64,000 nucleotides of DNA from Sediminicoccus sp. KRV36 (lineage in GTDB: Bacteria; Pseudomonadota; Alphaproteobacteria; Acetobacterales; Acetobacteraceae), in assembly GCF_023243115.1 (NCBI RefSeq), contig NZ_CP085081.1, forward strand, positions 1,922,001 through 1,986,000. Direction: 5' to 3'. Numbering within the stretch: the first letter of the stretch is position 1; each line of letters opens with the position of its first letter. A model generated the notes under the pieces. That model searched no databases. It was not told where the DNA came from and worked only from the letters and a program-made list of their open reading frames with translations. Shown piece by piece: positions 55,688-64,000 of the stretch. The position numbers and the translations under genes are program-made.

Positions 55688-55738
55688 ATGGAAAAGCGCC
55701 ACTCAGCAACCCTCTCCCAGGCGGCGCGTCTCCCATGA
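55688..55738 (+). CDS. candidate 16-residue leader frame before the RND adaptor gene
   Basis: The frame MEKRHSATLSQAARLP ends in TGA, which overlaps the adaptor ATG as ATGA. There is no strong ribosome-binding site for either gene, so support is weaker than for the 5446-5481 case. The frame may be fortuitous. Confidence 0.25.
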   Translation: MEKRHSATLSQAARLP

Positions 55739-56892
55739 ACATGCTCGACAGCAAGATCATGGCCGAGACGCCGGAGAAGACATCGGCCCCGGCTCCGGCC
55801 CGGCGCCGTTGGCTCGGGCCGGTGCTGCTGGTGCTTGTATTGGCCGGCGGCGGCGTTGCCGCGGTGAAGTGGCGCGCGGCGCATCCGCCCGCACCGCCGG
55901 TGGCAGCCGCGCCGGTGCCCGCGCTGACGGTCTCCATCGCTCCGGCCGCAACGCGCCGGATGGTCTCGAGCGTGGTGGGGGATGGCTCCGTCGTCGCCTG
56001 GCAGGAATTGGTGATCGGCGCTGAAATCGGCGGGCTGCGCATCACCGAAGCGCCGCTGGATGAGGGCATGGCCGTGCGGGCCGGCCAATTGCTGGCGCGG
56101 CTGGATGACAGCGTGCTCGCCGCCCAGGCCGCCCAGGCCGAAGCCGCGATCAATGAGGCGTCCGCCTTCCTGGAGCTCGCCCGGGCCGAGCAGGCGCGCG
56201 CGGAGGATCTGGTGCGGACGCAAAGCGCCTCCCGTCAGATCGTGGATCAGCGCCAATCCGCCACGCGCCAGGCCGAGGCGCGTCTGCTTTCCGCCCGCGC
56301 CAAGCGTGACGAGGCGGTGGCGCGTGTCGCGCAGACGCGCATCCTGGCGCCCACGGATGGCGTTGTTTCCCGTGTTTCGGTGCGCATCGGCGCGGTGACG
56401 GCGCTGGGGCAGGAGATGTTCCGCGTGATCCGCGATGGGCGGCTCGAACTGGAAGCCCGCGTGCCCGAATTGGAACTGGCGGAGCTGCGCCCGGGCCAGC
56501 CGGCCACCATCCACCATGGCGGGCGGCAGATTGCAGCCGAGGTCCGGCTGATCGCCCCCGTTGTCACGGCCGAGACGCGCCTCGGCCTGGCCCGCATCGC
56601 CCTGCCGGCTGATTCCGGGCTGCGTCCGGGCATGTTCGCCCGCGCCGAAATCCAGGGTCCCGCGCGCGAGGTCGTCGTTGTTCCCGCCTCCGCCGTGGTG
56701 TTCCGCGATGGCGCGCCCCAGGCCTTCGTGCTGCCCGATGGTGCCGCGCGGGTGGTCATGCGTCGGCTCAACGCAGGGGCCCGCCAGGATGGGATGGTCG
56801 AAATCCTCGAAGGCCTCACCGCCGGCGAGCGTGTGGTGACGGCCGGCGCCGGCTTCCTGGTGAATGGCGACCTGGTTCGTCTCGCCCCGTGA
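55735..56892 (+). CDS. RND efflux periplasmic adaptor (membrane-fusion protein)
   Basis: MFP/HlyD-type adaptor linking the inner-membrane pump to an outer-membrane channel; 385 residues. An N-terminal hydrophobic anchor (about 26-46: WLGPVLLVLVLAGGGVAAVK) is followed by the barrel-sandwich hybrid (ITEAPLDEGMAVRAGQLLAR), a coiled-coil hairpin (about 125-200) and the beta-barrel domain (LELEARVPELELAELRPGQP). No lipobox is visible. It overlaps the pump gene by GTGA. No outer-membrane factor gene is in the window. Confidence 0.9.
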   Translation: MNMLDSKIMAETPEKTSAPAPARRRWLGPVLLVLVLAGGGVAAVKWRAAHPPAPPVAAAPVPALTVSIAPAATRRMVSSVVGDGSVVAWQELVIGAEIGGLRITEAPLDEGMAVRAGQLLARLDDSVLAAQAAQAEAAINEASAFLELARAEQARAEDLVRTQSASRQIVDQRQSATRQAEARLLSARAKRDEAVARVAQTRILAPTDGVVSRVSVRIGAVTALGQEMFRVIRDGRLELEARVPELELAELRPGQPATIHHGGRQIAAEVRLIAPVVTAETRLGLARIALPADSGLRPGMFARAEIQGPAREVVVVPASAVVFRDGAPQAFVLPDGAARVVMRRLNAGARQDGMVEILEGLTAGERVVTAGAGFLVNGDLVRLAP

Positions 56893-59800
56893 TCATCGAG
56901 GAAAAGCATCGCAACATCTCAGGCTGGGCGATCCGCAATCCGGTCGCGACCCTGGTCATCTTCCTGTTGCTGACCGTCGCCGGGATTTTCTCCTACCCCT
57001 ATCTGCGCATCAATAATTCGCCCGATATCGACCTGCCAGCTGTGGTGGTCTCCGTGGTGCAGCAGGGCGCCGCGCCGTCGGAACTCGAAACCCAGGTGAC
57101 GCGCCGGGTCGAGGATGCGGTGGCGGGCTTGGGCGATGTGAAGCGCATCTCCTCCACCGTGGTGGATGGCAGTTCCACCACCGTCATCGAATTCGTCCTG
57201 GGCAAGAATATTGACCGCGCGACGAATGACGTGCGTGACAAGATCGCCCAGATCCGCAGCGACCTGCCCGCCGGCATTCGCGACCCCGTGATCACGCGGG
57301 TCGAGGCGACGGGCGGTGCCATCGTCACCTTCACCATCGCCTCGCCCCGCATGACCGTCTCCGAGCTGAGCTGGTTCGTGGATGATGTGGTGGCACGCGC
57401 GATGCTCTCGGTCTCGGGGGTGTCGCAGATCAACCGCGTGGGCGGTGTCGAGCGCGAGATCCGCGTGGCATTGCGGCCGGAGCGCCTGGTGGCGCTGGGC
57501 ATCACCGCCAACCAGGTGAATGCGCAGCTGCGGGACCAGAACATCAACCTGGCCGGCGGGCGGGGGAATATCGGCGGTGGCGAGCAATCCATCCGCACGC
57601 TGGGCGCCGCCGTCACCGTCGCTGACCTGCGGGAGCGGCGCATCATCCTGAGCAACGGGCGCTTTGCCCGCCTCGGGGACATCGCCGAAGTCGAGGATGC
57701 GACGGCCGAGGTGCGCACCGCGGCACGGCTGGATGGCCGCCCCGTCGTCGCCTTCGAGATCCTGCGCACGCGGGACAGCTCCGAGGTGCGCGTGGCCGAG
57801 GGCGTTCTGGCCCGGGCGCAGGAGATCATGGCCCAGCACCCCGAGGTGACGATCACCGCCGTCACCAGCACCGTCACCTTCGTGCTGGCTGGTTTCCATG
57901 CGGCGGTGGAGGCCCTGCTGATCGGCGCTTTCCTCGCCATGGTGGTGCTCTACTTCTTCCTGCGTGACTGGCGCGCAACGGTGATGGCCTCCATCGCCAT
58001 GCCGCTCTCGCTGATCCCGACGTTTTTCGTCATGCAGATGCTGGGCTTTTCGCTCAACAATGTGACGCTGCTCGGCCTGACGCTGGTGGTGGGCGTGCTG
58101 GTGGATGACGCGATCGTAGAGATCGAAAACATCGTCCGGCATATCCGGCAGAACCCCGGCATCAGCGTGTATCGCGCCGCGCTCGATGCCTCCTCCGAGA
58201 TCGGCCTGGCCGTGGTGGCGACCACGGCGGCGATCCTGGCGGTGTTCGTGCCGGTGGCCTTCATGCCGGGAATCCCCGGGCAATTCTTCCGCCAATTCGG
58301 CCTGACGGTCGCGGCGGCCGTTGCTTTCTCGCTCGTGGTCGCGCGGCTGCTGACGCCGCTGCTGGGGGCCTATTTCCTGAAGCCGCACAATGCGCCCGAG
58401 CCACCGGACAGCGCGCTGGCCAAGCGCTATTACGCGCTGCTGGGCTGGTGCCTGCGCCATCGCTTGACGACGCTGGCGGGGGGGGTGGGCTTCTTCGCGC
58501 TCTCCATCGCGCTCATGCCCTATATCCCGCAGGATTTCGTGCCGGGCGCGGATCGCGGGCGTTCGGCCATCGCGATCGAACTCGCCCCCGGCGCTTCGAT
58601 CGCCGATACCGAGCAGGTGGTGCAGCAGGCGACGCGCATCCTCAAGGCCCGCCCGGAGGTGGTTTCGGTCTTTGCCAGCCTGGGCACGGCCAATACCGGC
58701 GTGGGCGGGCCGGGGCTGGGCAACACGACCCGCGCGGGTGATCCGCGCACGGCCAATCTGACGGTGACACTCATCCCGCGCGCCGAGCGCGGCATCACCC
58801 AGACCCAGTTCGAGGCGGCGGTGCGCCCGGCGCTGGACGAGATCGCCGGGGCGCGGGTGCGCTTCGGCGCGGATGGCCAAAGCGGATCGCGGCTGCAGAT
58901 CACGCTGGTGGGGGCGGATGGCGCGGCGCTGGCCGAAGCCGCGCGCGAACTGGAGACGCAGATGCGCGGGCTGCCGCAACTGGCTGGCGCGCGCTCCACC
59001 GCCTCACTCGCGCGGCCGGAATTGCAGATCCGGCCGATGGAGGCCCGCGCGGCCGAGCTGGGCGTCTCGCCGGCGGCGATCGGCGCCACGGCCCGCATCG
59101 CCACCATCGGCGATGTGGACCAGCTGCTGCCGCGCTTCACCCTGGCCGACCGGCAGATTCCCATCCGCGTGATGCTGGATGAACGCGCCCGTACCGACCC
59201 TGAGGCGCTGCGCGGCCTGCGCGTCGAAGGGCGCGGCGGCATCATGGTGCCCATCGAGAGCGTCGCCGAGATCAGCTACGGCGCCGGACCCGCGCAGATT
59301 GATCGGCTGGGCCGCCAGCGCAAGGCGACGGTGGAGGCTGAGTTGAATGGCATGCCACTCGGCGAGGCCGTGAAGCTCGTGGCCGCCCTGCCCATCATGC
59401 GCGCCATGCCCGACGGCGTGCGCGAGCAGGCGACCGGCGACAAGGAGGTGATGGCGGAGCTGTTCAGCGGCTTCGCGCTGGCACTCGGCACGGGCGTCTT
59501 GCTCGTCTACCTCGTGCTGGTGCTGCTGTTCGGCGGTTTCCTTCAGCCGCTGACCATCATGAGCGCGCTGCCGCTCTCGCTCGGCGGGGCCTTGATGGCG
59601 CTGCTGCTGGCGCAGAAGTCGCTGGGTGTCTCGGCGGTGATCGGCGTGCTGATGCTGATGGGCATTGTCGCCAAGAACTCCATCCTGCTGGTGGAATACG
59701 CCATCATGATCCGCCGCGATGACGGGCTGGGGCGGGAGGCCGCGATCATGGAGGCCGCGCGCAAGCGGGCGCGCCCCATCGTGATGACGACCATCGCCAT

Positions 59801-60008
59801 GGTGGCCGGCATGGCGCATATCGCGGCCGGCATCGGCGCCGACAATGAATTCCGCGCGCCGATGGCGCTGGTGGTGATCGGCGGGCTGATCACCTCGACG
59901 CTGCTCAGCCTGATCTTCGTGCCGGTCTGCTACATCTATGTGGACCGGTTCGAAAGCTGGATCGCGCGGCGCTTCCGGCCCAGCACGGCACCCGCGCCCG
60001 CCGAGTAG
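56889..60008 (+). CDS. RND multidrug efflux permease, AcrB family
   Basis: Proton-driven trimeric pump, 1039 residues with the usual 12 spans in two halves. The start reads ISGWAIRNPVATLVIFLLLT; the proton-relay Asp pair is in VVGVLVDDAIVEIENIVRHI, and IVAKNSILLVEYAIMIRRDD is in the second half. Periplasmic porter domains lie near 40-330 and 560-865. The subfamily resembles transporters of hydrophobic drugs or triclosan more than metal pumps (no metal-relay methionines seen). GTG at 56889 overlaps the adaptor stop. Substrates unknown. Confidence 0.93.
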   Translation: MIIEEKHRNISGWAIRNPVATLVIFLLLTVAGIFSYPYLRINNSPDIDLPAVVVSVVQQGAAPSELETQVTRRVEDAVAGLGDVKRISSTVVDGSSTTVIEFVLGKNIDRATNDVRDKIAQIRSDLPAGIRDPVITRVEATGGAIVTFTIASPRMTVSELSWFVDDVVARAMLSVSGVSQINRVGGVEREIRVALRPERLVALGITANQVNAQLRDQNINLAGGRGNIGGGEQSIRTLGAAVTVADLRERRIILSNGRFARLGDIAEVEDATAEVRTAARLDGRPVVAFEILRTRDSSEVRVAEGVLARAQEIMAQHPEVTITAVTSTVTFVLAGFHAAVEALLIGAFLAMVVLYFFLRDWRATVMASIAMPLSLIPTFFVMQMLGFSLNNVTLLGLTLVVGVLVDDAIVEIENIVRHIRQNPGISVYRAALDASSEIGLAVVATTAAILAVFVPVAFMPGIPGQFFRQFGLTVAAAVAFSLVVARLLTPLLGAYFLKPHNAPEPPDSALAKRYYALLGWCLRHRLTTLAGGVGFFALSIALMPYIPQDFVPGADRGRSAIAIELAPGASIADTEQVVQQATRILKARPEVVSVFASLGTANTGVGGPGLGNTTRAGDPRTANLTVTLIPRAERGITQTQFEAAVRPALDEIAGARVRFGADGQSGSRLQITLVGADGAALAEAARELETQMRGLPQLAGARSTASLARPELQIRPMEARAAELGVSPAAIGATARIATIGDVDQLLPRFTLADRQIPIRVMLDERARTDPEALRGLRVEGRGGIMVPIESVAEISYGAGPAQIDRLGRQRKATVEAELNGMPLGEAVKLVAALPIMRAMPDGVREQATGDKEVMAELFSGFALALGTGVLLVYLVLVLLFGGFLQPLTIMSALPLSLGGALMALLLAQKSLGVSAVIGVLMLMGIVAKNSILLVEYAIMIRRDDGLGREAAIMEAARKRARPIVMTTIAMVAGMAHIAAGIGADNEFRAPMALVVIGGLITSTLLSLIFVPVCYIYVDRFESWIARRFRPSTAPAPAE

Positions 60009-60021
60009 TGGCGGGCCGGCC

Positions 60022-62163
60022 TCAGGCGGCCTTGGCCATCCGCCGGTACTGCGTCAGCAGGAATTCCGTGTAGCCACTGGCCTGTGCCGCCCCTTCCAGG
60101 ACCAGCGCGCAGGCCGCCTTGAAGGCCACGCCATCGAAATGGGGCGCCATCGGCACATAGGCCGCGTCTCCCGCATTCTGCTTGTCCACGATGGCCGCCA
60201 TACGGCGCATGGTTTCCACCACCTGCGCCTCGGTGACGATGCCGTGGCGCAGCCAGTTGGCGATGTGCTGTGCGGAGATGCGCAAGGTCGCGCGGTCTTC
60301 CATCAGGCCCACATCATGGATGTCCGGCACCTTGGAGCAGCCCACACCCTGGTCAATCCAGCGCACCACATAGCCCAGGATGCCCTGGGCATTGTTGTCC
60401 AGTTCGGCCTGCAGGTCGGAGGCGGGCCAGTTGGTGTTGCTGGCGACGGGGACGGTCAGCAGCTCGGTCAATTGCCCGCGGCGGCCGCCGGCGAAGATTT
60501 CCGCCTGCCGCGCCGCGACATCCACCTGGTGGTAATGCAGCGCATGCAGCGTGGCGGCCGTGGGGGAGGGGACCCAGGCGGTATTCGCCCCGGCCTTGGG
60601 GTGGCCCACCTTCTGCTCCAGCATGGCGGCCATGGCATCGGGCATGGCCCACATGCCCTTGCCGATCTGGGCGCGGCCACGCAGCCCGCAGAGCAGGCCG
60701 ATATCCACGTTCCACTCCTCATAGGCCTTGATCCAGGCCGTGCCGCGCATGTCGTTCTTGCGGATCATGGCGCCCGCTTCCATCGAGGTGTGGATCTCGT
60801 CACCCGTGCGGTCCAGGAAGCCCGTGTTGATGAAAGCCACGCGCTCGGCCGCCGCCTGGATGCAGGCCTTGAGGTTGACGGTTGTGCGCCGCTCCTCATC
60901 CATGATGCCCATTTTCAGTGTGGCATGCGGCAGGCCAAGAACCTGCTCCACGCGGCCGAACAGCTCCACCGCCCAGGCCACTTCCTCGGGGCCGTGCATC
61001 TTGGGCTTCACGATATAGACGCTGCCGGTGCGGCTGTTCAGGCGCTTGCCGCGCAGGTCATGCAACGCAATGGCTGAGGTGATCAGCGCATCCAGGATCG
61101 TCTCGGGCACCTCGGCGCCGTTCCAGGTGACGGCATCCGTCATCATGTGGTGGCCCACATTGCGCACCAGCATGACCGAACGGCCGGCCAGGGTCAGCGT
61201 TCCGCCAGCGGCGGCGGTGTAGCTGCGGTCCTCGTTCAGGCGGCGGGTGATGGTTTTCCCGCCCTTTTCGAGATCAGCCGAGAGCGTGCCGTTCATCAGC
61301 CCCAGCCAGTTGCGGTAGACATCCACCTTATCGGCGGCATCCACGGCGGCCACGCTGTCCTCGCAATCCTGGATGGTGGTCAGCGCAGCTTCGAGCACGA
61401 GGTCCGCCACGCCCGCGGCGTCCTCCTTGCCGACCGGCGTGGTGCGATCAATCCGCAATTCCAGATGCAGGCCGTTATGCACAAAGAGCAGCGCCGTGGG
61501 CGACGCAGCCTCACCCGTATAGCCCAGGAATTGTGCTGGATTGCGCAGCGGAACCGCGCCGCCGCCCTGCAGCGCCACGGCCAGAGCGCCATCCTTGACC
61601 TGGTATTTCAGCGCCTCGGCATGGCCCGCACCCATTAGCGGCACGGCCTGGTCCAGCACCTTGCGCGCGAAGGCGACGACCTTGGCGCCGCGCGCCGGAT
61701 TGTAGCCGCGGCCGCGCTCGGCGCCATCGGCCTCGGAAATCGCATCCGTGCCGTAGAGCGCATCATACAGGCTGCCCCAGCGGGCATTGGCGGCGTTCAG
61801 CGCATAGCGTGCGTTGTTGACGGGCACCACCAGCTGCGGGCCGGCGATGGCACCTAGCTCGGGGTCCACATTGGCGCTGGTCACCTGGAAATCGGCGGGT
61901 TCGGGCAGCAGGTAGCCGATTTCGCGCAGGAACGCCTCATAGGCGGCGGCGTCCATCGGCTTTTGCGAATGCGCCTGGTGCCAGGCGTCAATCTTCGTCT
62001 GGAGCGCGTCACGCTTGGCGAGCAGGGCGGCGTTGCGCGGGGCGAGATCGGCCAGGATGCCGGAAAGCCCGGCCCAGAACGCCTCGGGCGCCACGCCGGT
62101 GCCGGGCAGCGCCTCAGCCTCGATGAAGGTCTTCAAAACGGGTGCGACATGAAGCGCCATCAT
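60022..62163 (-). CDS. glcB: malate synthase G
   Basis: Condenses glyoxylate with acetyl-CoA for the glyoxylate route. 713 residues, close to the usual 720-730 of the G isoform. Marks are [60 protein letters not shown] and [24 protein letters not shown] lies five bases before ATG 62163; a second ATG follows directly. Isocitrate lyase is not encoded here. Divergent from the gamma-glutamyltransferase gene. Confidence 0.95.
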   Translation of the reverse strand: MMALHVAPVLKTFIEAEALPGTGVAPEAFWAGLSGILADLAPRNAALLAKRDALQTKIDAWHQAHSQKPMDAAAYEAFLREIGYLLPEPADFQVTSANVDPELGAIAGPQLVVPVNNARYALNAANARWGSLYDALYGTDAISEADGAERGRGYNPARGAKVVAFARKVLDQAVPLMGAGHAEALKYQVKDGALAVALQGGGAVPLRNPAQFLGYTGEAASPTALLFVHNGLHLELRIDRTTPVGKEDAAGVADLVLEAALTTIQDCEDSVAAVDAADKVDVYRNWLGLMNGTLSADLEKGGKTITRRLNEDRSYTAAAGGTLTLAGRSVMLVRNVGHHMMTDAVTWNGAEVPETILDALITSAIALHDLRGKRLNSRTGSVYIVKPKMHGPEEVAWAVELFGRVEQVLGLPHATLKMGIMDEERRTTVNLKACIQAAAERVAFINTGFLDRTGDEIHTSMEAGAMIRKNDMRGTAWIKAYEEWNVDIGLLCGLRGRAQIGKGMWAMPDAMAAMLEQKVGHPKAGANTAWVPSPTAATLHALHYHQVDVAARQAEIFAGGRRGQLTELLTVPVASNTNWPASDLQAELDNNAQGILGYVVRWIDQGVGCSKVPDIHDVGLMEDRATLRISAQHIANWLRHGIVTEAQVVETMRRMAAIVDKQNAGDAAYVPMAPHFDGVAFKAACALVLEGAAQASGYTEFLLTQYRRMAKAA

Positions 62164-62362
62164 CTGACTCCGTAATCCAGAATATTGTCACGCGCGGTTT
62201 ACGCCATTCATGGTGCAGTGCGGAAGAGGCTGCCGGCGTGCTTCCCGCTTTTTCGGCTCTTTCCTGCCATTGGCCGCGACAGCCGGCTGATTTCGGCAGC
62301 CTGTCTTGCGGAGCGCCGCGCTGCATTGGAGCATGGCGCCAGAAAAGCCCCAGGAACCGCTG

Positions 62363-63925
62363 ATGTCCCTCCTCCCGCATGTCTCCCAGCATTGGATCAT
62401 TCGCAAGCCGGCCGCGCGCGGTGAAGGCGGCATGGTCGCCAGCCAGTCGCGCGATGCGGCGGAAGCGGGGGCGGAAATCCTCCGCGCCGGCGGCACGGCG
62501 GCCGATGCGGCGGTGGGCGCGGCCTTCGCGCTCGCCACGGTCGAGCCCTGGAACAGCGGCCTGGGCGGCATCGGCTTCACCCAGGTGATGAAGCCGGGTG
62601 GCCCGGCCGAGACCTTCGATTTCGGCCCCGTCGCCCCGCGCGGCCTGGACCCTTCCGCCTATCCGCTGACGGGCAAGCTGAAGAACGACCTGTTCGCCTG
62701 GCCCGAGGTGGTGGGCGATGTGAATATCCATGGCCCGAAATCGGCGCTGATCCCCTCGGCCGTGGCGGGCTATGCCGAATTGCACAAGCGGCATGGCCGC
62801 ATGCCGATCAAGGATGTGATGGCGCCGGCCGTGGCACTGGCGCGGCGCGGCCTCAGCCAGGATTGGTTCACCACGCTGAAGGTGGCCAACAGCGCTTCCG
62901 TGCTGCGGCTCTATGAGGAGAGCGCCCGTATCTACCTGCCCAACGGCCTGCCCCCCGTGCCGCCCTATCAGGGGACGCCGGGCTTCTTCCCGCAGGGCCG
63001 CCTGGCTGACACGCTGGAGCGTTTGCAGCATGCCGGCCTTGCGGATTTCTACACGGGCGATGTGGCCGCCTCCATCACGGCCGACATGAAGGCGATGGGC
63101 GGTTTCGTCACGGCCGAGGACCTGGCGCATTGCGCCGCGGTGGTGCGGCCGGCGCTGGAGCGCAAATTCCGCGGCCGCTCCTGGATGCTGGCCAATGGGC
63201 TGACGGCGGCACCCACCCTGGCGCGGCTGATGGAGTTGATGGAGGAGGCCCCCTACAACGCCATCCCCGATGCCGGCTGGTATGCGCATCTCGCGCGGTC
63301 CTTGCGCGCCGCCTATGCGGAGCGCCTGGCAGGGTTGGGCGATGCCGAGCCGAAAGGGGCCGATAGCTGCACGACGCATCTGACCGTGGCCGACAAGGAC
63401 GGCATGATGATCGCGATGACGACCACGCTGCTCTCCTCGATGGGGTCGCGCATGGTGCTGCCGGGTTCGGGCGTGCTGATGAACAATGGCGTCATGTGGT
63501 TCGACCCGACGCCGGGCAGCGCCAATGCCATAGCGCCCGGCAAGCGCCCCCTTTGCAACATGTGCCCGGTCATTGCGCTGGACGCCAAGGGCATGCCGGA
63601 ATTCGCCGGCGGCGCCTCGGGCGGGCGGCGCATCATGGCGGCGGTGTTCCAGGTGTTCTCCTACGCGCTGGATTTCGCCATGGAGGCCGAGGCTGCCTCG
63701 CACCACCCGCGCCTGGATGTGAGCGGCCCCGATGGCGTGACGGCGGACCGGCGCCTGGGTGAGGCCACCATCGCGGCCCTGGCCGCCGATGCCGAAGTCG
63801 AGGTGGTGGAGCATGCCGTGATGCCGGTGAATTTCGCCTGCCCGAACATGATCCAGCAGAAGGCCGGCATGCGCGTGGGCGTTACGGACACCATGTCGCC
63901 TTGGTCGGCGGCCGTGGCCGAATGA
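62363..63925 (+). CDS. ggt: gamma-glutamyltransferase family protein without an evident signal peptide
   Basis: Ntn-hydrolase that matures by self-cleavage into large and small subunits; 520 residues. The processing site is in DSCTTHLTVADKDG, with the nucleophile Thr at about 337; GGTAADAAVGAAFALATVEP, GLGGIGFTQV and NNGVMWFDPTPGSANAI are family marks. The N terminus MSLLPHVSQHWIIRKP has no hydrophobic leader, unlike periplasmic enzymes, so it may be cytoplasmic and may act on cephalosporin-like or other gamma-glutamyl substrates. AGGA precedes the ATG at 62363. Confidence 0.88.
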   Translation: MSLLPHVSQHWIIRKPAARGEGGMVASQSRDAAEAGAEILRAGGTAADAAVGAAFALATVEPWNSGLGGIGFTQVMKPGGPAETFDFGPVAPRGLDPSAYPLTGKLKNDLFAWPEVVGDVNIHGPKSALIPSAVAGYAELHKRHGRMPIKDVMAPAVALARRGLSQDWFTTLKVANSASVLRLYEESARIYLPNGLPPVPPYQGTPGFFPQGRLADTLERLQHAGLADFYTGDVAASITADMKAMGGFVTAEDLAHCAAVVRPALERKFRGRSWMLANGLTAAPTLARLMELMEEAPYNAIPDAGWYAHLARSLRAAYAERLAGLGDAEPKGADSCTTHLTVADKDGMMIAMTTTLLSSMGSRMVLPGSGVLMNNGVMWFDPTPGSANAIAPGKRPLCNMCPVIALDAKGMPEFAGGASGGRRIMAAVFQVFSYALDFAMEAEAASHHPRLDVSGPDGVTADRRLGEATIAALAADAEVEVVEHAVMPVNFACPNMIQQKAGMRVGVTDTMSPWSAAVAE

Positions 63926-63943
63926 CCCGCCCTGATGCACGCA

Positions 63944-63957
63944 GGGCCGCTTGGCCC
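63944..63957 (+). terminator. short hairpin after the gamma-glutamyltransferase gene
   Basis: GGGCC, GCTT, GGCCC makes a 5-bp stem 18 bases after the stop. There is no U-run, and the next gene starts 14 bases later in the same direction, so termination is doubtful. Confidence 0.3.
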
Positions 63958-63971
63958 GGAGGGCTGATGTG

Positions 63972-64000
63972 ATGCAGGAGCAGATGATGCTGTCCCTGCC
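63972..64000 (+). CDS. probable acyl-CoA ligase, first ten codons only
   Basis: ATG at 63972 behind GGAGGG opens a frame reading MQEQMMLSLP to the window edge. The start resembles the N terminus of long-chain acyl-CoA ligases of the AMP-binding family, which often begin with a similar Met-rich, Leu-Pro-ending segment. Ten residues cannot prove the family. Confidence 0.4.

Overview
The window is high-G+C DNA from an alphaproteobacterium. It is most likely an acetobacteracean of the Roseomonas/Roseococcus type. The class call rests on a NepR/EcfG/PhyR general stress response locus, divergent ubiG/lysC, an E1-beta with its own lipoyl domain, and the order eno, ftsB, pdhABC, lpdA, lipA. The genus is a guess. 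I saw no rRNA, tRNA, CRISPR array or intact insertion sequence. Genes are dense and many neighbours overlap by ATGA or GTGA, which implies translational coupling.

Layout. (1) 1-5481, minus strand: a catabolic operon with a flavin monooxygenase, an M24 peptidase, a DadA-like oxidase and a polyamine-type ABC importer whose ATPase runs off the left edge. (2) 5794-12783, plus strand: a heme-acquisition operon (Fur-like operator, hemP, TonB-dependent receptor, TonB, hmuSTUV). (3) 12830-14699: the general stress response core, with ecfG-nepR divergent from phyR. It is followed by small stress and membrane proteins (CsbD, DUF1328), an SbmA-like ABC protein, a 25-residue membrane peptide, YihY, an AI-2E-family permease and a hybrid HWE kinase that could feed PhyR. 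(4) 22956-26829, minus strand: transglutaminase, PHB-depolymerase-type esterase, FAH-family hydrolase and ubiG. (5) 26914-33436, plus strand: lysC, a nitronate-monooxygenase-like protein, rodZ, ispG, an enoyl-CoA hydratase and mtnP.

(6) 33450-42303, minus strand: eight tightly packed genes. They start at a Zur-like box (DUF1826, COG0523 GTPase) and continue through a small FAD oxidoreductase, a PNPOx-fold protein, DUF3253, a DUF1499 fusion, a double-domain glycosyltransferase and a second SbmA-like ABC protein. (7) 42406-53501: central carbon metabolism, with eno, ftsB, the complete pyruvate dehydrogenase complex and lipA. Two foreign-looking insertions interrupt it. One is an islet after eno with a duplicated eno 3' end and a gene broken by an in-frame TGA. 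The other is a low-G+C orphan gene between lpdA and lipA. (8) 53516-64000: DUF4337, threonine aldolase, a YraN nuclease-fold protein, an RND efflux pair, malate synthase G, a gamma-glutamyltransferase without an obvious signal peptide, and the start of a probable acyl-CoA ligase.

The most unusual stretches are the islet after eno (43684-45300), the orphan at 51541, the Zur-headed operon with its DUF1499 fusion, the hybrid kinase with a degenerate receiver, and several short leader-like reading frames that end on the ATGA start of a larger gene.
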